Made by a program: the position numbers and the translations under genes
The notes under the pieces: model-generated
The model's input: the letters and a program-made list of their open reading frames with translations, nothing else
Database searches by the model: none
What the model was told of the DNA's origin: nothing
Assembly: GCA_965652645.1 (NCBI GenBank)
Contig: CBFGXE010000002.1
Location: forward strand, 62,001 to 126,000
Direction: 5' to 3'
DNA from: ZC4RG30 sp965652645
Lineage (GTDB): Bacteria > Pseudomonadota > Gammaproteobacteria > Steroidobacterales > Steroidobacteraceae
DNA: 64,000 nt
In this document: one piece after another, positions 26,915-35,591 of the stretch
Position numbering within the stretch: position 1 is the stretch's first letter
Layout of the letters: each line of letters opens with the position of its first letter

Positions 26915-29059
26915 TCAGTTCCCGGGGGCGTCGGGGAAGGAAAGTGACTGGTACCAGGCCAGTGCCTGCGGCGGAGGCTCGTAGCCATCCGGCACCGGCA
27001 GGTTGTTCAGGCTTTGCCAGTAAGCGATGCTGGCATCGCGCCACCACTGCGCCTCCTGCTGCTGCACGGCCAGGAAGGTGGCCGTCTTCGCGTACCGTTC
27101 GTCGTCGATGCGGCCCGCCAGGCCATCCCATACCTTGCGCATCCGCGCCACTTCGGCCACGCCATGCGTGTAGCGGTGGACCAGCTCCTCCCACAGCGTA
27201 CGACCCGAACGCGTCCGGTAGTCCCATTGCAGGTGGTGGAACCACAGCAGGTAGTCATCGGGCACCGCGCTCCTGTCGCCGTACTGCGCGGCCAGCGGCG
27301 GCGCGTACTGGCTGACGGCATTGCTGCCGCTCAGGCTGCGGTCGAAACCGATGCCGTAGCGGTCTGCGCGGTGGTAATACACCGGCGTCCAGTCCGCGCG
27401 CGGGCCGGAGGCATCCCAGGGCATGGGGCCGTAGTGGTGCCCACGCCCCATCAGGTGATGCAGTCCCAGCGGCGTCATGTAGTCCACCGCGGCCTGGTAG
27501 GAGTCCATCATCATGTCGACGACAGGCTTCACCACCGCATCGTCCAGCGAGAAGGTCATTCGCGCCCATTCCACGGCAATGTCGCGCGAGGAACCCTCAG
27601 GATTCCAGGCCAGGCGTCCATAGGCGTACCAGTTGGCCTGGTTGAAGGTGGAGCCCGACCAGTCGCGGTCGGTGCCGATGTTGGCCACGCCGGCCATGCC
27701 CGTGAGCTTGTGGCCATCCACCTCGCCCGCCACCACCCTGGCCACCGTGGTTCCCGTACCGCGCGTGTACGTGTCGAGCTTGAGGTTCTCCTCGTACAGC
27801 GCGCCCATGTACACCAGGTGGGTGGCGAAGCCGAGGTATTCCTTGGTGATCTGGAACTCCATCATCAGTGGCGTGCCCGGCATCGCGCCGAACAGCGGGC
27901 TGAAGGGCTCGCGCGGCTGGAAGTCGATGGGCCCGTTCTTCACCTGCACCAGCACGTTGTCGTGGAACCTGCCGTCCAGGGGCTTGAATTCGGTGTAGGC
28001 CTGCTTGGCGCGGTCATCCGGGTTGTCGGGCGAATAGACGAAGGCACGCCACATCACGATGCCGCCATGCGGGGCCAGTGCCTCGGCCAGCATGTTGGCG
28101 CCATCGGCGTGGGTGCGGCCGTAGTCCTGCGGTCCCGGCTGCCCTTCCGAATTGGCCTTCACCAGGAAACCGCCGAAGTCGGGGATGACCTGGTAGATCT
28201 CGGAAGCCTTGGCGCGCCACCAGGCACGCACGGCCGGGTCCAGTGGGTCGGCCGTGGCAAGCCCGCCGATTTCCATTGGCGCGCTGAAGCGCGCGCTCAG
28301 GTACACGCGGATGCCCCAGGGCCGAAGCGATTCGGCGATCGCGGCCACCTTGCGCAGGAAACGCGGCGTGAGGATGGTCGCATTGGCGTTCACGTTGTTG
28401 AGCACCGTGCCGTTGATGCCGAGCGAGGCATTGGCGCGTGCATAGTCGGTGTAGCGGGGATCCTGGTATTCGGGCAGCTTCCACCAGTCCCAGATCGACG
28501 CCCCGGCATAACCGCGCTCCACGTGGCCATCGAGGTTGTCCCAGTGGTTCAGCACGCGCACCTTCACGCGCGGCGCCTCGCGCACGTCCAGGCGCGCCAG
28601 CGGCTGGCCGGTCTGCATCAGCCGCAGCAGGTGGAAGGCGCCGTAGAGCACGCCCGCGTCATCATTGGCGGCAATCACGGTGGCGGCCCGGCCATCCACC
28701 CGCATGCTGCGGATAAGGTAACCCTCGCTGCCCAGCGACTGCGTGTCGAGCCCGAGCTGCCTGAGCTGCGGCGATGACATGGTGCCTGCAATGATGGCGC
28801 CGGCCCGCGTCGCCCGCTCCTGCACCGGCGGCGCGCGGCCCAGCAGGCCTGCCAGGCCCCGCTGCAGTTCCGCGCGCGCGGATGCACGCAGCGGCGTTCC
28901 CGCATCGAGCACCAGCTGCGTGGCCGCTGCGCGGTATTCCCGCGCCCGGGCTTCCGGCAGTGGCTTGTAGCGCAGCCACAGGTCGTAGCCATCCTCGGCG
29001 TGCACCGCGACGGCAGTGAACGCCAGCAACAGCGACAGCAGGGCCGTGCGCATGCTCAT
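26915..29059 (-). CDS. aguA: Alpha-glucuronidase, GH67, exported
   Basis: 714 residues from ATG 29059, overlapping the xylA stop by 4 bases (ATGA); ATG 29053 is the alternative. Signal peptide about 1-23. The sequence matches family GH67 throughout: EDGYDLWLRYKPL at the mature start, LNHWDNLDGHVERGYAG, WDWWKLPEY, then the catalytic-domain blocks FGGFLVKANSEGQPGPQDYG and WRAFVYSP, and LEEN/DTYTRGTG further on. GH67 enzymes remove 4-O-methylglucuronic acid from the non-reducing end of xylo-oligosaccharides using an inverting mechanism with a Glu acid and an Asp/Glu base pair. Many GH67 enzymes are intracellular; here a signal peptide puts it in the periplasm, where it would prepare oligosaccharides for the GH3 enzyme. 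Confidence 0.94.
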   Translation of the reverse strand: MSMRTALLSLLLAFTAVAVHAEDGYDLWLRYKPLPEARAREYRAAATQLVLDAGTPLRASARAELQRGLAGLLGRAPPVQERATRAGAIIAGTMSSPQLRQLGLDTQSLGSEGYLIRSMRVDGRAATVIAANDDAGVLYGAFHLLRLMQTGQPLARLDVREAPRVKVRVLNHWDNLDGHVERGYAGASIWDWWKLPEYQDPRYTDYARANASLGINGTVLNNVNANATILTPRFLRKVAAIAESLRPWGIRVYLSARFSAPMEIGGLATADPLDPAVRAWWRAKASEIYQVIPDFGGFLVKANSEGQPGPQDYGRTHADGANMLAEALAPHGGIVMWRAFVYSPDNPDDRAKQAYTEFKPLDGRFHDNVLVQVKNGPIDFQPREPFSPLFGAMPGTPLMMEFQITKEYLGFATHLVYMGALYEENLKLDTYTRGTGTTVARVVAGEVDGHKLTGMAGVANIGTDRDWSGSTFNQANWYAYGRLAWNPEGSSRDIAVEWARMTFSLDDAVVKPVVDMMMDSYQAAVDYMTPLGLHHLMGRGHHYGPMPWDASGPRADWTPVYYHRADRYGIGFDRSLSGSNAVSQYAPPLAAQYGDRSAVPDDYLLWFHHLQWDYRTRSGRTLWEELVHRYTHGVAEVARMRKVWDGLAGRIDDERYAKTATFLAVQQQEAQWWRDASIAYWQSLNNLPVPDGYEPPPQALAWYQSLSFPDAPGN

Positions 29060-30390
29060 TTGCGCAACAGGTACTGGTTCAGCAGGTTTTCGTAGCGCTC
29101 CTGGCCGCCGCTGGCCTGGCGCGGCTCGCCCGCCTGGCTGGCATGCGCCACCAGGTCGGTGAGCTTGAGGCGGCCGGCCGCGAAATCCCTGCCGGGACCC
29201 GAATCGAAGCTGGCATAACGGTCCTTGCGCCACTGCTCCCACGGCGAGGCGGTGAGCAACGCGTGTGCCACCTCCAGTCCGCGCGCGAAGGCGTCCATGC
29301 CGCCGACGTGCGCGATGAACAGGTCTTCCATGTCGGTGGACTCGCGGCGCGCCTTGGCGTCGAAGTTGAGCCCGCCCACCAGCCCTCCCTGGCGCAGCAC
29401 CACCATCATGGCGCCGACGGTGTCATAGAGGTCGGTGGGGAACTGGTCGGTATCCCAGCCATTCTGTGCATTGCCGCGGTTGGCATCGATGCTGCCCAGC
29501 AGGCCATGGTCGGAGGCCACCTGCAGGTCATGCTCGAAGGTGTGGCCGGACAGCGTGGCGTGGTTGGCCTCGATGTTGAGCTTGAAGTCCTGCGCCAGGC
29601 CGTGCTCGCGCAGGAAGCCCGCCACCGTGGCACTGTCGAAGTCGTACTGGTGCTTCATGGGTTCCATGGGCTTGGGTTCGATGAAGAAGCAGCCCTTGAA
29701 GCCGATGCTGCGGCCGTAGTCGCGTGCCATCGTCAGGAAGCGACCGAAGTGCGCCAGCTCGCGTTTCATGTCGGTATTGACCAGCGAGGCATAACCCTCG
29801 CGCCCGCCCCAGAACACGTAGTGCTCGCCGCCCAGCTCCACCGTGGCATCCAGCGCGTTCTTCACCTGCACGGCGGCGCGCGCCACCACGTTGAAGTCGG
29901 GATTGGTGGCGGCGCCGTTCATGTAGCGCGGGTGCGAGAACAGGTTGGCCGTGGCCCACAGCAGCTTCACGCCGGTGGCCTTCTGCCGCTCCTTCGCCAG
30001 CGCCACCATGTGCTTCAGGTTGCGCTCGTATTCGCCGATGTCCGCGGCATCGGGTGCCATGTCCACGTCATGGAAGGTGTAGTACGGCACGCCGAGCTTG
30101 GTGAAGAACTCGAACGCGGCGTCCACGCGCGCCTCGGCCGTGGCCATGGGCGTGCCCGCCTCCCAGGGGAAGCGCCGCGTACCGGGACCGAAGGGATCGT
30201 GGCCGGCATTGGTGAAGGTGTGCCAGTAGCACACGGCGAAGCGCAGGTGCTCGGCCATGGTCTTGCCGCCGATGCGCCGGTTGGCGTCGTACACCTTGAA
30301 CGCCAGGGGGTTGTCCGAGTCCGGGCCCTCGTAGGGACTCCTGCCGATGCCCGGGAAATATTCGCGCTGGCCGATGAAGGGAGTGGTCAT
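29056..30390 (-). CDS. xylA: Xylose isomerase
   Basis: 444 residues from ATG 30390, the usual class II length. It converts D-xylose to D-xylulose in the cytoplasm with two divalent metals. Characteristic blocks are present: EYFPGIGRSPYEGPDSDNPL near the start, YYTFHDVDMAP with the catalytic His/Asp, LWATANLFSHPRY, VFWGGREGYASL with metal-ligand Glu, FFIEPKPMEPMKHQYDFD, and NIEANHATLSGHTFEHDL. A frame open further upstream lies inside xylB in another phase and has no family features, so it is excluded. It sits 55 bases downstream of xylB and overlaps the aguA start by 4 bases. Confidence 0.97.
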   Translation of the reverse strand: MTTPFIGQREYFPGIGRSPYEGPDSDNPLAFKVYDANRRIGGKTMAEHLRFAVCYWHTFTNAGHDPFGPGTRRFPWEAGTPMATAEARVDAAFEFFTKLGVPYYTFHDVDMAPDAADIGEYERNLKHMVALAKERQKATGVKLLWATANLFSHPRYMNGAATNPDFNVVARAAVQVKNALDATVELGGEHYVFWGGREGYASLVNTDMKRELAHFGRFLTMARDYGRSIGFKGCFFIEPKPMEPMKHQYDFDSATVAGFLREHGLAQDFKLNIEANHATLSGHTFEHDLQVASDHGLLGSIDANRGNAQNGWDTDQFPTDLYDTVGAMMVVLRQGGLVGGLNFDAKARRESTDMEDLFIAHVGGMDAFARGLEVAHALLTASPWEQWRKDRYASFDSGPGRDFAAGRLKLTDLVAHASQAGEPRQASGGQERYENLLNQYLLRK

Positions 30391-30445
30391 GGAGGCACTG
30401 GTCCTGTTCAAGTGTTGGAAACGAGTGTTGGAGCTGGCGCAGGCT

Positions 30446-31951
30446 TCATCCGCCGCCTGCCGCACCGGAATGGAGCCGGCGCGCTGCATCCAGCTGCCGC
30501 AGGAATTCGCGGTAGGCGCCGGCGTAGGGCTCCGCGGCATCCACATCCGGGCTGGCTGCCAGGGCCGCATCCGTCTGCACATGCTCGCGCACGAGTTGCG
30601 CCAGCGCGGCCGGGCTGCCGTCGGTGGTGCTTGCCCACAGGGCCTGCAGCGCGGCGCCGAAGGCGGCGCCTTCCGGCTGCGTGGGCACTTCCACCGGCAG
30701 CTGGAATACGTCGGCCACCATCTGGCGCCAGGCGGCGCTGTTGCTGCCACCGCCGGTAAGGCGGATGGCATTGAAGGCCAGCCCCGCGGCGCGCAGCGCA
30801 TCGAATCCGTAGCGCAGGGTGTAGGTCGCCCCCTCCATCGCCGCGCGATACACATTGGCGCGCGTGAAGTTCGCCAGCTGCATTCCATGCAGGCTGCCGC
30901 GCGCCCGCGGCAGGTCCGGCGTGCGCTCGCCGTTGAAGAACGGCAGCATGCCCAGCCCGTCCGCGCCCGGCCGCGTGCCCGCCAGCACCGCATCGCCATC
31001 ACGGGTGCTGAAACCGAAGGCGCGAGCCACGTTCTCGGTGGCCACGGTGCAATTCATGGTGCAGACCAGCGGCAGCCAGCCGCCGGTGGAAGAGCAGAAC
31101 GCGGCCCAGCCCGCGGCTTCGTCCACCACCGGATGCCCCGCGCAGGTGAACAGCGTTCCCGACGTGCCCAGGCTCATGCTCAGCACCCCCGGGGCCACGT
31201 TGCCGGTGCCGATGGCTGCCATCATGTTGTCACCGCCACCCGCGGAAACCCGCACGCCGGCGGGCAGTCCGAGTTCGGCGGCAATGGCCGGCAGCACGGG
31301 GAAGGTGGCACTGGCCTCCACCAGCGGCGGCAGGCAGGCGCCGAGGTCGCGATCCGGGTCGGTGGCCCGCAGCATGCCCGGCGACCACTGGCGGGTACGC
31401 ACGTCCAGCCAGCCGGTGCCCGATGCATCGCCATGCTCCATGTACTTCTCGCCCGTGAGCCAGAAGTTCACATAGTCATGTGGCAGCAGGATGGTCGCGA
31501 GTTTCGCGTAGGCCTCCGGCCGGTGCCGCCGCGTCCAGGGCAGCTTCGATGCGGTGTATCCCGCCAGCACGGGGTTGCCTGCAAGCGCGATGCAGCCGGA
31601 GGGACCGCCCGCGGCCTCCATGATGGCGTCGCACTCCGCCTGGGTGCTGGTGTCGCACCAGAGCTTGGCCGGCGCCAGCACGCGTCCGGCGCTGTCGACG
31701 GGGACGAAACCATGCTGCTGCCCGGAGACACCCAGCGCGGTGACGCGCTGGCGCAGCTCGGGCGCGAGCCCGGCGAAGCAGTCGCGGATGGCATCGATCC
31801 ACCATTCCGCCCGCTGCTCGCGGGTGCCATCGGCCTCGGCGATCAGTTCCAGTGGCCGGGACTGCGTGGCGGCGATGCGCCGTTGTCCCGGATCGTAGGC
31901 AATGAGCTTGACGCCCTGTGTTCCGACATCGAGGCCGACGGCCAGGCCCAT
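30446..31951 (-). CDS. xylB: Xylulokinase
   Basis: 501 residues, FGGY-family sugar kinase. The first ATPase subdomain begins VGLDVGTQGVKLIAYD; SGQQHGFV and NFWLTGEKYMEHGDASGT mark the sugar-binding region. The catalytic base lies in SAGGGDNMMAAIG, and the C-terminal GGGSNSAAWRQMVADVF binds nucleotide. It phosphorylates D-xylulose to D-xylulose-5-phosphate for the pentose phosphate pathway. GGGGGA lies just before the ATG at 31951. It is the first gene of the leftward operon and faces the esterase gene across a 335-base control region. Confidence 0.95.
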   Translation of the reverse strand: MGLAVGLDVGTQGVKLIAYDPGQRRIAATQSRPLELIAEADGTREQRAEWWIDAIRDCFAGLAPELRQRVTALGVSGQQHGFVPVDSAGRVLAPAKLWCDTSTQAECDAIMEAAGGPSGCIALAGNPVLAGYTASKLPWTRRHRPEAYAKLATILLPHDYVNFWLTGEKYMEHGDASGTGWLDVRTRQWSPGMLRATDPDRDLGACLPPLVEASATFPVLPAIAAELGLPAGVRVSAGGGDNMMAAIGTGNVAPGVLSMSLGTSGTLFTCAGHPVVDEAAGWAAFCSSTGGWLPLVCTMNCTVATENVARAFGFSTRDGDAVLAGTRPGADGLGMLPFFNGERTPDLPRARGSLHGMQLANFTRANVYRAAMEGATYTLRYGFDALRAAGLAFNAIRLTGGGSNSAAWRQMVADVFQLPVEVPTQPEGAAFGAALQALWASTTDGSPAALAQLVREHVQTDAALAASPDVDAAEPYAGAYREFLRQLDAARRLHSGAAGGG

Positions 31952-32286
31952 GGATCCCCCGCAAATCGTCCCAAAGCACGAATTGCGGCAGTTTGGACCA
32001 GCTGCGCCGCGAGCGCTACTGACGCCAGGGGATGCGGCTGGAACTGCCGTCCCGGTGCGGGTCCCGGAGGTCCTGGCCCCGGATATTTTCCCCCGGGCCC
32101 ACGCCGCTGCGGCGGCCTTGTGTCATTGGTATGACAATTGGCTGCCGGCAGACCAGCAGGCCAGAGGGTCGTGGATGGTGCCCCCCACGTGCATCTGCCG
32201 GCCTCCCCGGGGGTCCTCCTGCAGCAGGAACCGCTACCGCCCGCTGCGCGGGGCCGAAGGACAACGGGCGTAGTACATTGGGACCC
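31952..32286. other. 335-base divergent control region of the xylan cluster
   Basis: No gene is visible. It separates the leftward xylB operon from the rightward esterase gene, so both sets of signals should lie here. The clearest element is a 16-base palindrome at 32121-32136. I see no strong consensus -35/-10 pair for either direction; TTGTGT and TTGTCA hexamers overlap the palindrome on opposite strands and could be weak -35 elements. Confidence 0.5.
32121..32136. promoter_or_regulatory. Candidate operator for the xylan-utilisation genes
   Basis: TGTCATTGGTATGACA is an inverted repeat TGTCAT-N4-ATGACA. Shifted by four bases, ATTGGTATGACAAT (32125-32138) agrees at 12 of 14 positions with ATTGGTATACCAAT, the pattern I recall for UxuR/ExuR-type GntR repressors that answer to uronates. 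A uronate-responsive regulator would suit a cluster with alpha-glucuronidase. No regulator gene is in the window. The assignment is inference. Confidence 0.5.
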
Positions 32287-34269
32287 ATGAAAACACAGGA
32301 ATGTGGACGCCGCCGCCGCGGCGGGTTGGTCATTCTCGGTGCAGGCCTTGCCATGCTGCCGGGCATCGGCCTGGTGCAGACGGCGCCCGCGCCGGCCACG
32401 CTGCGGTTCGCGGATGTATTCGGCACGGGCATGGTGCTGCCGCATGGGCAGCCGCTGACCCTGCGGGGCAGCGCCCCGCCTCGCCAGAAGCTCAGGCTCT
32501 CCGTCGACGGGCGCACCTATGAATTGCGCAGCGATGCCCGCGGCCAGTGGCGGCGTGAAATTGCCCCGCTGGCGGCAGGCGGCCCGTACACCATCGTGCT
32601 GGACAGCGGACAGGGCGCAACGGCGCAACTCGATGAAGTACTTGCCGGTGAAGTGTGGCTGTGCTCGGGCCAGTCCAACATGGAGTTCACGGCGGCCATG
32701 TCGAACGACCAGCCACCCGAGGCCATGCAGGGGCATGCCGCCATCCGGTTGTTCCAGGTGCGGCAGCAGACGGCGCTGCAGGCGGCAGATTCCTTCTCGA
32801 TCAAGCCGACCTGGCAGCCTGCCGGTCCCAACCAGATCCGCAGCTTTTCCGCGGTCTGCTATTTCTTTGCGCAGCAGCGGCTCGCCGACACCGGCCTGCC
32901 CATCGGCGTCGTCAACGCCTCCTGGGGCGGCTCGGCCATCGAACCCTGGATGAGCGAGCAGGAGCTGGCAAGGCTGCCGGCCTACCGGCACCAGGTGGAT
33001 CTGCTGCGGCAATACCGGGACGATCGCCGCAAGGCCGAGCTGGCCTTCGCATCGGACTGGGTGGCCTGGTGGAACGGCAGTTCCGGCCAGGGCCCGGTGT
33101 GGGAACAGGGCGTGCTCGCCGGCCGCGACTGGCAGGACGCCCCGCTGCGCGACTGGCGCACCTATCCGGATTCCCGACTCGCCTCCTTCACGGGCAGCCT
33201 GTGGTACTCCACCTCGTTCACGCTCACGGAGGAGCAGGCCCGCGCCGGAGCCGCCTTCGTGCTCGGCCGCGTGGATGAGGTCGACACCACCTGGGTGAAC
33301 GGCAGCTTCGTTGCCAACACGTTCGGCTATGGCACCCGGCGCGAATATCGCCTGGAACCCGGCCTGCTGCGCGCCGGCACCAACCAGGCGAGCGTGCTGG
33401 TCACCAGCACGTATGAAGCCGGCGGGCTGCTGGGGCCGGAGGCCGATGTCGGCATCCGCCTCGACAACGGCCAGTTTGTGCCGCTGGGCGAAGGCTGGAA
33501 GTACCATGTCGTGCCGAAGGAAACCGGCTATCCGCCGCGCGCGCCCTGGGAGAGCGTGAAGGGAGTGAGCGGCATGTTCAACGGCATGATCGCGCCCCTG
33601 GCGCCGCTCACCCCCACCGGCGTGGTCTGGTACCAGGGTGAATCCAACGTGGACAGGGCCGGCGAATACGGGCCGCTGCTCACCGGCATGATCCGCGACT
33701 GGCGCCGGCATTTCGGCCGCGGGCTGCCCTTCATCGTGGTGCAATTGCCCAACTACGGCGCGGTTGCGCAGGCGCCGGTGGAATCCGGCTGGGCCATGCT
33801 GCGCCATGTGCAGCAGCAGGTGGCCCTGCGCGACAAGGACGTGGGCCTCGTGGTGACGCAGGACCTGGGCGATGACGCGGACATCCATCCGCGAAGCAAG
33901 CATGCGGTGGCCCTGCGCGTGGCCCGGGTGGCGCGCGCGCTGGAGGGCGACGCACCGGCCGACGGTGTGGTGCCGCAACTGGCGGCAGTGCGCCCTGGTG
34001 CCTTCGAGCTGGAATTTTCCCCCCCATTGCCGGTCAATCCGCAGCGGCCGCGGGTGTCGGGATTCACCCTCTGCGGGGACGACGTTGCCAGCTGCGTGCC
34101 CGCCGAGGCGCAGCAGCGGGGCAGCCGCATCGAGGTGAGCCGCGCCGTGCGGCCGGATGCGACGCGGATACGCTTCTGCTGGTCCGACGGTGGCACCTGC
34201 GCATTGCGCTCGCTGGCCGGCGTGCCGGTTGGATCATTCGAGCTGCCGGTCGAAAGCGCGGGCAGGTAA
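32287..34269 (+). CDS. Exported SASA-family carbohydrate esterase (sialate O-acetylesterase/acetylxylan-esterase type)
   Basis: 660 residues from ATG 32287, after which a basic then hydrophobic signal follows (RRRRGGLVILGAGLAML...). The SGNH-type esterase blocks are present: nucleophile Ser in LCSGQSNMEF, the GVVWYQGESNVDRAGEY block, and the Asp/His block DADIHPRSKHAVALR. Between the first two lies an inserted galactose-binding-like beta domain (about 270-410, with WYSTSFTL). The C-terminal 100 residues are beta-rich. Enzymes of this build remove acetyl groups from sialic acid or from xylan side chains. The divergent xylB-xylA-aguA-GH3 operon makes acetylated glucuronoxylan fragments the more likely substrate. 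Confidence 0.85.
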   Translation: MKTQECGRRRRGGLVILGAGLAMLPGIGLVQTAPAPATLRFADVFGTGMVLPHGQPLTLRGSAPPRQKLRLSVDGRTYELRSDARGQWRREIAPLAAGGPYTIVLDSGQGATAQLDEVLAGEVWLCSGQSNMEFTAAMSNDQPPEAMQGHAAIRLFQVRQQTALQAADSFSIKPTWQPAGPNQIRSFSAVCYFFAQQRLADTGLPIGVVNASWGGSAIEPWMSEQELARLPAYRHQVDLLRQYRDDRRKAELAFASDWVAWWNGSSGQGPVWEQGVLAGRDWQDAPLRDWRTYPDSRLASFTGSLWYSTSFTLTEEQARAGAAFVLGRVDEVDTTWVNGSFVANTFGYGTRREYRLEPGLLRAGTNQASVLVTSTYEAGGLLGPEADVGIRLDNGQFVPLGEGWKYHVVPKETGYPPRAPWESVKGVSGMFNGMIAPLAPLTPTGVVWYQGESNVDRAGEYGPLLTGMIRDWRRHFGRGLPFIVVQLPNYGAVAQAPVESGWAMLRHVQQQVALRDKDVGLVVTQDLGDDADIHPRSKHAVALRVARVARALEGDAPADGVVPQLAAVRPGAFELEFSPPLPVNPQRPRVSGFTLCGDDVASCVPAEAQQRGSRIEVSRAVRPDATRIRFCWSDGGTCALRSLAGVPVGSFELPVESAGR

Positions 34270-34283
34270 CCGACAATGCCCGC

Positions 34284-35084
34284 ATGGCAGCGGGCAGGAT
34301 CCTTGTCGGCGTGGGTGGATGGAGCTTCGCGCCCTGGCGGGGACTGTTCTATCCACCCGGACTGGCGCAGCGGCGCGAGCTCGCGTACATGGCCGGCAAG
34401 CTCAGCTCCGTGGAGATCAACTCCACCTTCTACGGCATGCAGAAGCCCGCCACTTTCCGACGCTGGCATGAAGAGACACCCGCGGACTTCGTCTTCGCGG
34501 TGAAGGGACCCCGCTTCGTTTCCAACCGGCGCGATCTCGCCTCCGCGGGCCCGGCGATCCGGCGTTTCCTGGACAGCGGCGTGACAGGGCTCGGCGCAAA
34601 ACTGGGGCCCATCAACTGGCAGCTGGCGCCGGTGAAGTCCTTTGCTGCCGCGGAAGTCGAAGCCTTTCTCTCGCTGCTGCCGGAGGTGCACGCGGGATTG
34701 CGGCTGCGGCATGCCATTGAAGTCCGGCACCAGACGTTCGCGGTGCCGGGGTTCGTTGAACTGGCCCGCCGCCATGGCGTGGCCATAGTGCTCGCGGGCG
34801 ACTCCCGCCATCCCCGCATCGCCGATGCCACGGCTTCCTTCGCCTACCTGCGCCTGATGGGGACCGGGGATGCCGAACCGCGTGGTTATGCGGCGGCGGC
34901 CCTCGGCAGGTGGGCGCGGGCAGCCAGGGCCATTGCCACCGGCACGGCGACAAAGGAATCCGGGGCGGGCGCCAGGCGGACGCCCGCCCCTGGCCCGCGT
35001 GATGTCTACCTGTACGTCATCAGCGGTGCAAAACACCGCAATCCCGCGGCCGCCATGGCCCTGCTCGAGCGGCTGGCGAGTTGA
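34284..35084 (+). CDS. DUF72 domain protein
   Basis: 266 residues covering the whole DUF72 (YecE-like) TIM-barrel family. Diagnostic blocks: VGVGGWSFAPWRGLFYPPGL at the N-terminus, LAYMAGKLSSVEINSTFYGM, FVFAVKGPRFVSN, LGPINWQLAP, HAIEVRHQTF, then YLRLMGT, and at the C-terminus DVYLYVISGAKHRNPAAAMAL. The family's biochemical role is not established. It begins 14 bases after the esterase stop, so it may be read from the same transcript. It is cytoplasmic, with no signal peptide. Confidence 0.9.
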   Translation: MAAGRILVGVGGWSFAPWRGLFYPPGLAQRRELAYMAGKLSSVEINSTFYGMQKPATFRRWHEETPADFVFAVKGPRFVSNRRDLASAGPAIRRFLDSGVTGLGAKLGPINWQLAPVKSFAAAEVEAFLSLLPEVHAGLRLRHAIEVRHQTFAVPGFVELARRHGVAIVLAGDSRHPRIADATASFAYLRLMGTGDAEPRGYAAAALGRWARAARAIATGTATKESGAGARRTPAPGPRDVYLYVISGAKHRNPAAAMALLERLAS

Positions 35085-35090
35085 CCGCTG

Positions 35091-35588
35091 TCAGGCCTTG
35101 TGCCCGGCCTCGATGTCGCGTGCCTGCTGGAAGGTGAGCTGTCCGGAGGCATCGTCCGCCTCCAGTTCGATCGGCTCGAGCAGGAAACCCACGTGGTCGC
35201 CCAGGTCGATCTTCTCCCGCACCCGCCCGGCGAACCAGCTTTCGCAGGCATCCAGCACCGGTACGCCATGCCTTTCGTGCCACGGCACAAGGGCGAACTT
35301 GTCGATCTCATCGCCCGTCTCGCCGCCGAAAAGCCCGGCGATGTCCTTGTGCCCCTCCTCCACGACATGCACCGCCAGCACCGGCGCGCGCAGCGCCAGC
35401 CGGTATGTATGGTTCTTCTTCGACAGGCAGGCCAGGAAGCGCGGCGGATGGATGCTGCATTGTGTGGCAAAGCCGATGAGGCAACCGGACCGCTCGTCGC
35501 CCACCGCGGTGGTCACCACGTACAGTGGATAGTCCAGCCGCGTCGCGAGCCTGGCGAACGCTGGACTGCCGTGCCCTGCCCCCGCCAT
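35091..35588 (-). CDS. Flavin-reductase-like FMN-binding protein
   Basis: 165 residues. The flavin-reductase-like split barrel is recognisable: LYVVTTAVGDERSGCLIGF, the TQCSIHPPRFLACLSKKNHTY block that normally contacts FMN, and LAVHVVEEGHKDIAGLFG. Such proteins bind FMN and reduce it with NAD(P)H or serve as flavoprotein partners; the specific partner is unknown. The ATG at 35588 follows the upstream lytic-transglycosylase-like gene by 3 bases. It ends 6 bases from the convergent DUF72 gene. Confidence 0.85.
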   Translation of the reverse strand: MAGAGHGSPAFARLATRLDYPLYVVTTAVGDERSGCLIGFATQCSIHPPRFLACLSKKNHTYRLALRAPVLAVHVVEEGHKDIAGLFGGETGDEIDKFALVPWHERHGVPVLDACESWFAGRVREKIDLGDHVGFLLEPIELEADDASGQLTFQQARDIEAGHKA

Positions 35589-35591
35589 CGC

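Noticed and set aside
30391..31002. N-terminal extension of xylA into xylB
   Set aside because: The extension is in a different phase inside xylB and has no isomerase features; ATG 30390 gives the normal length.
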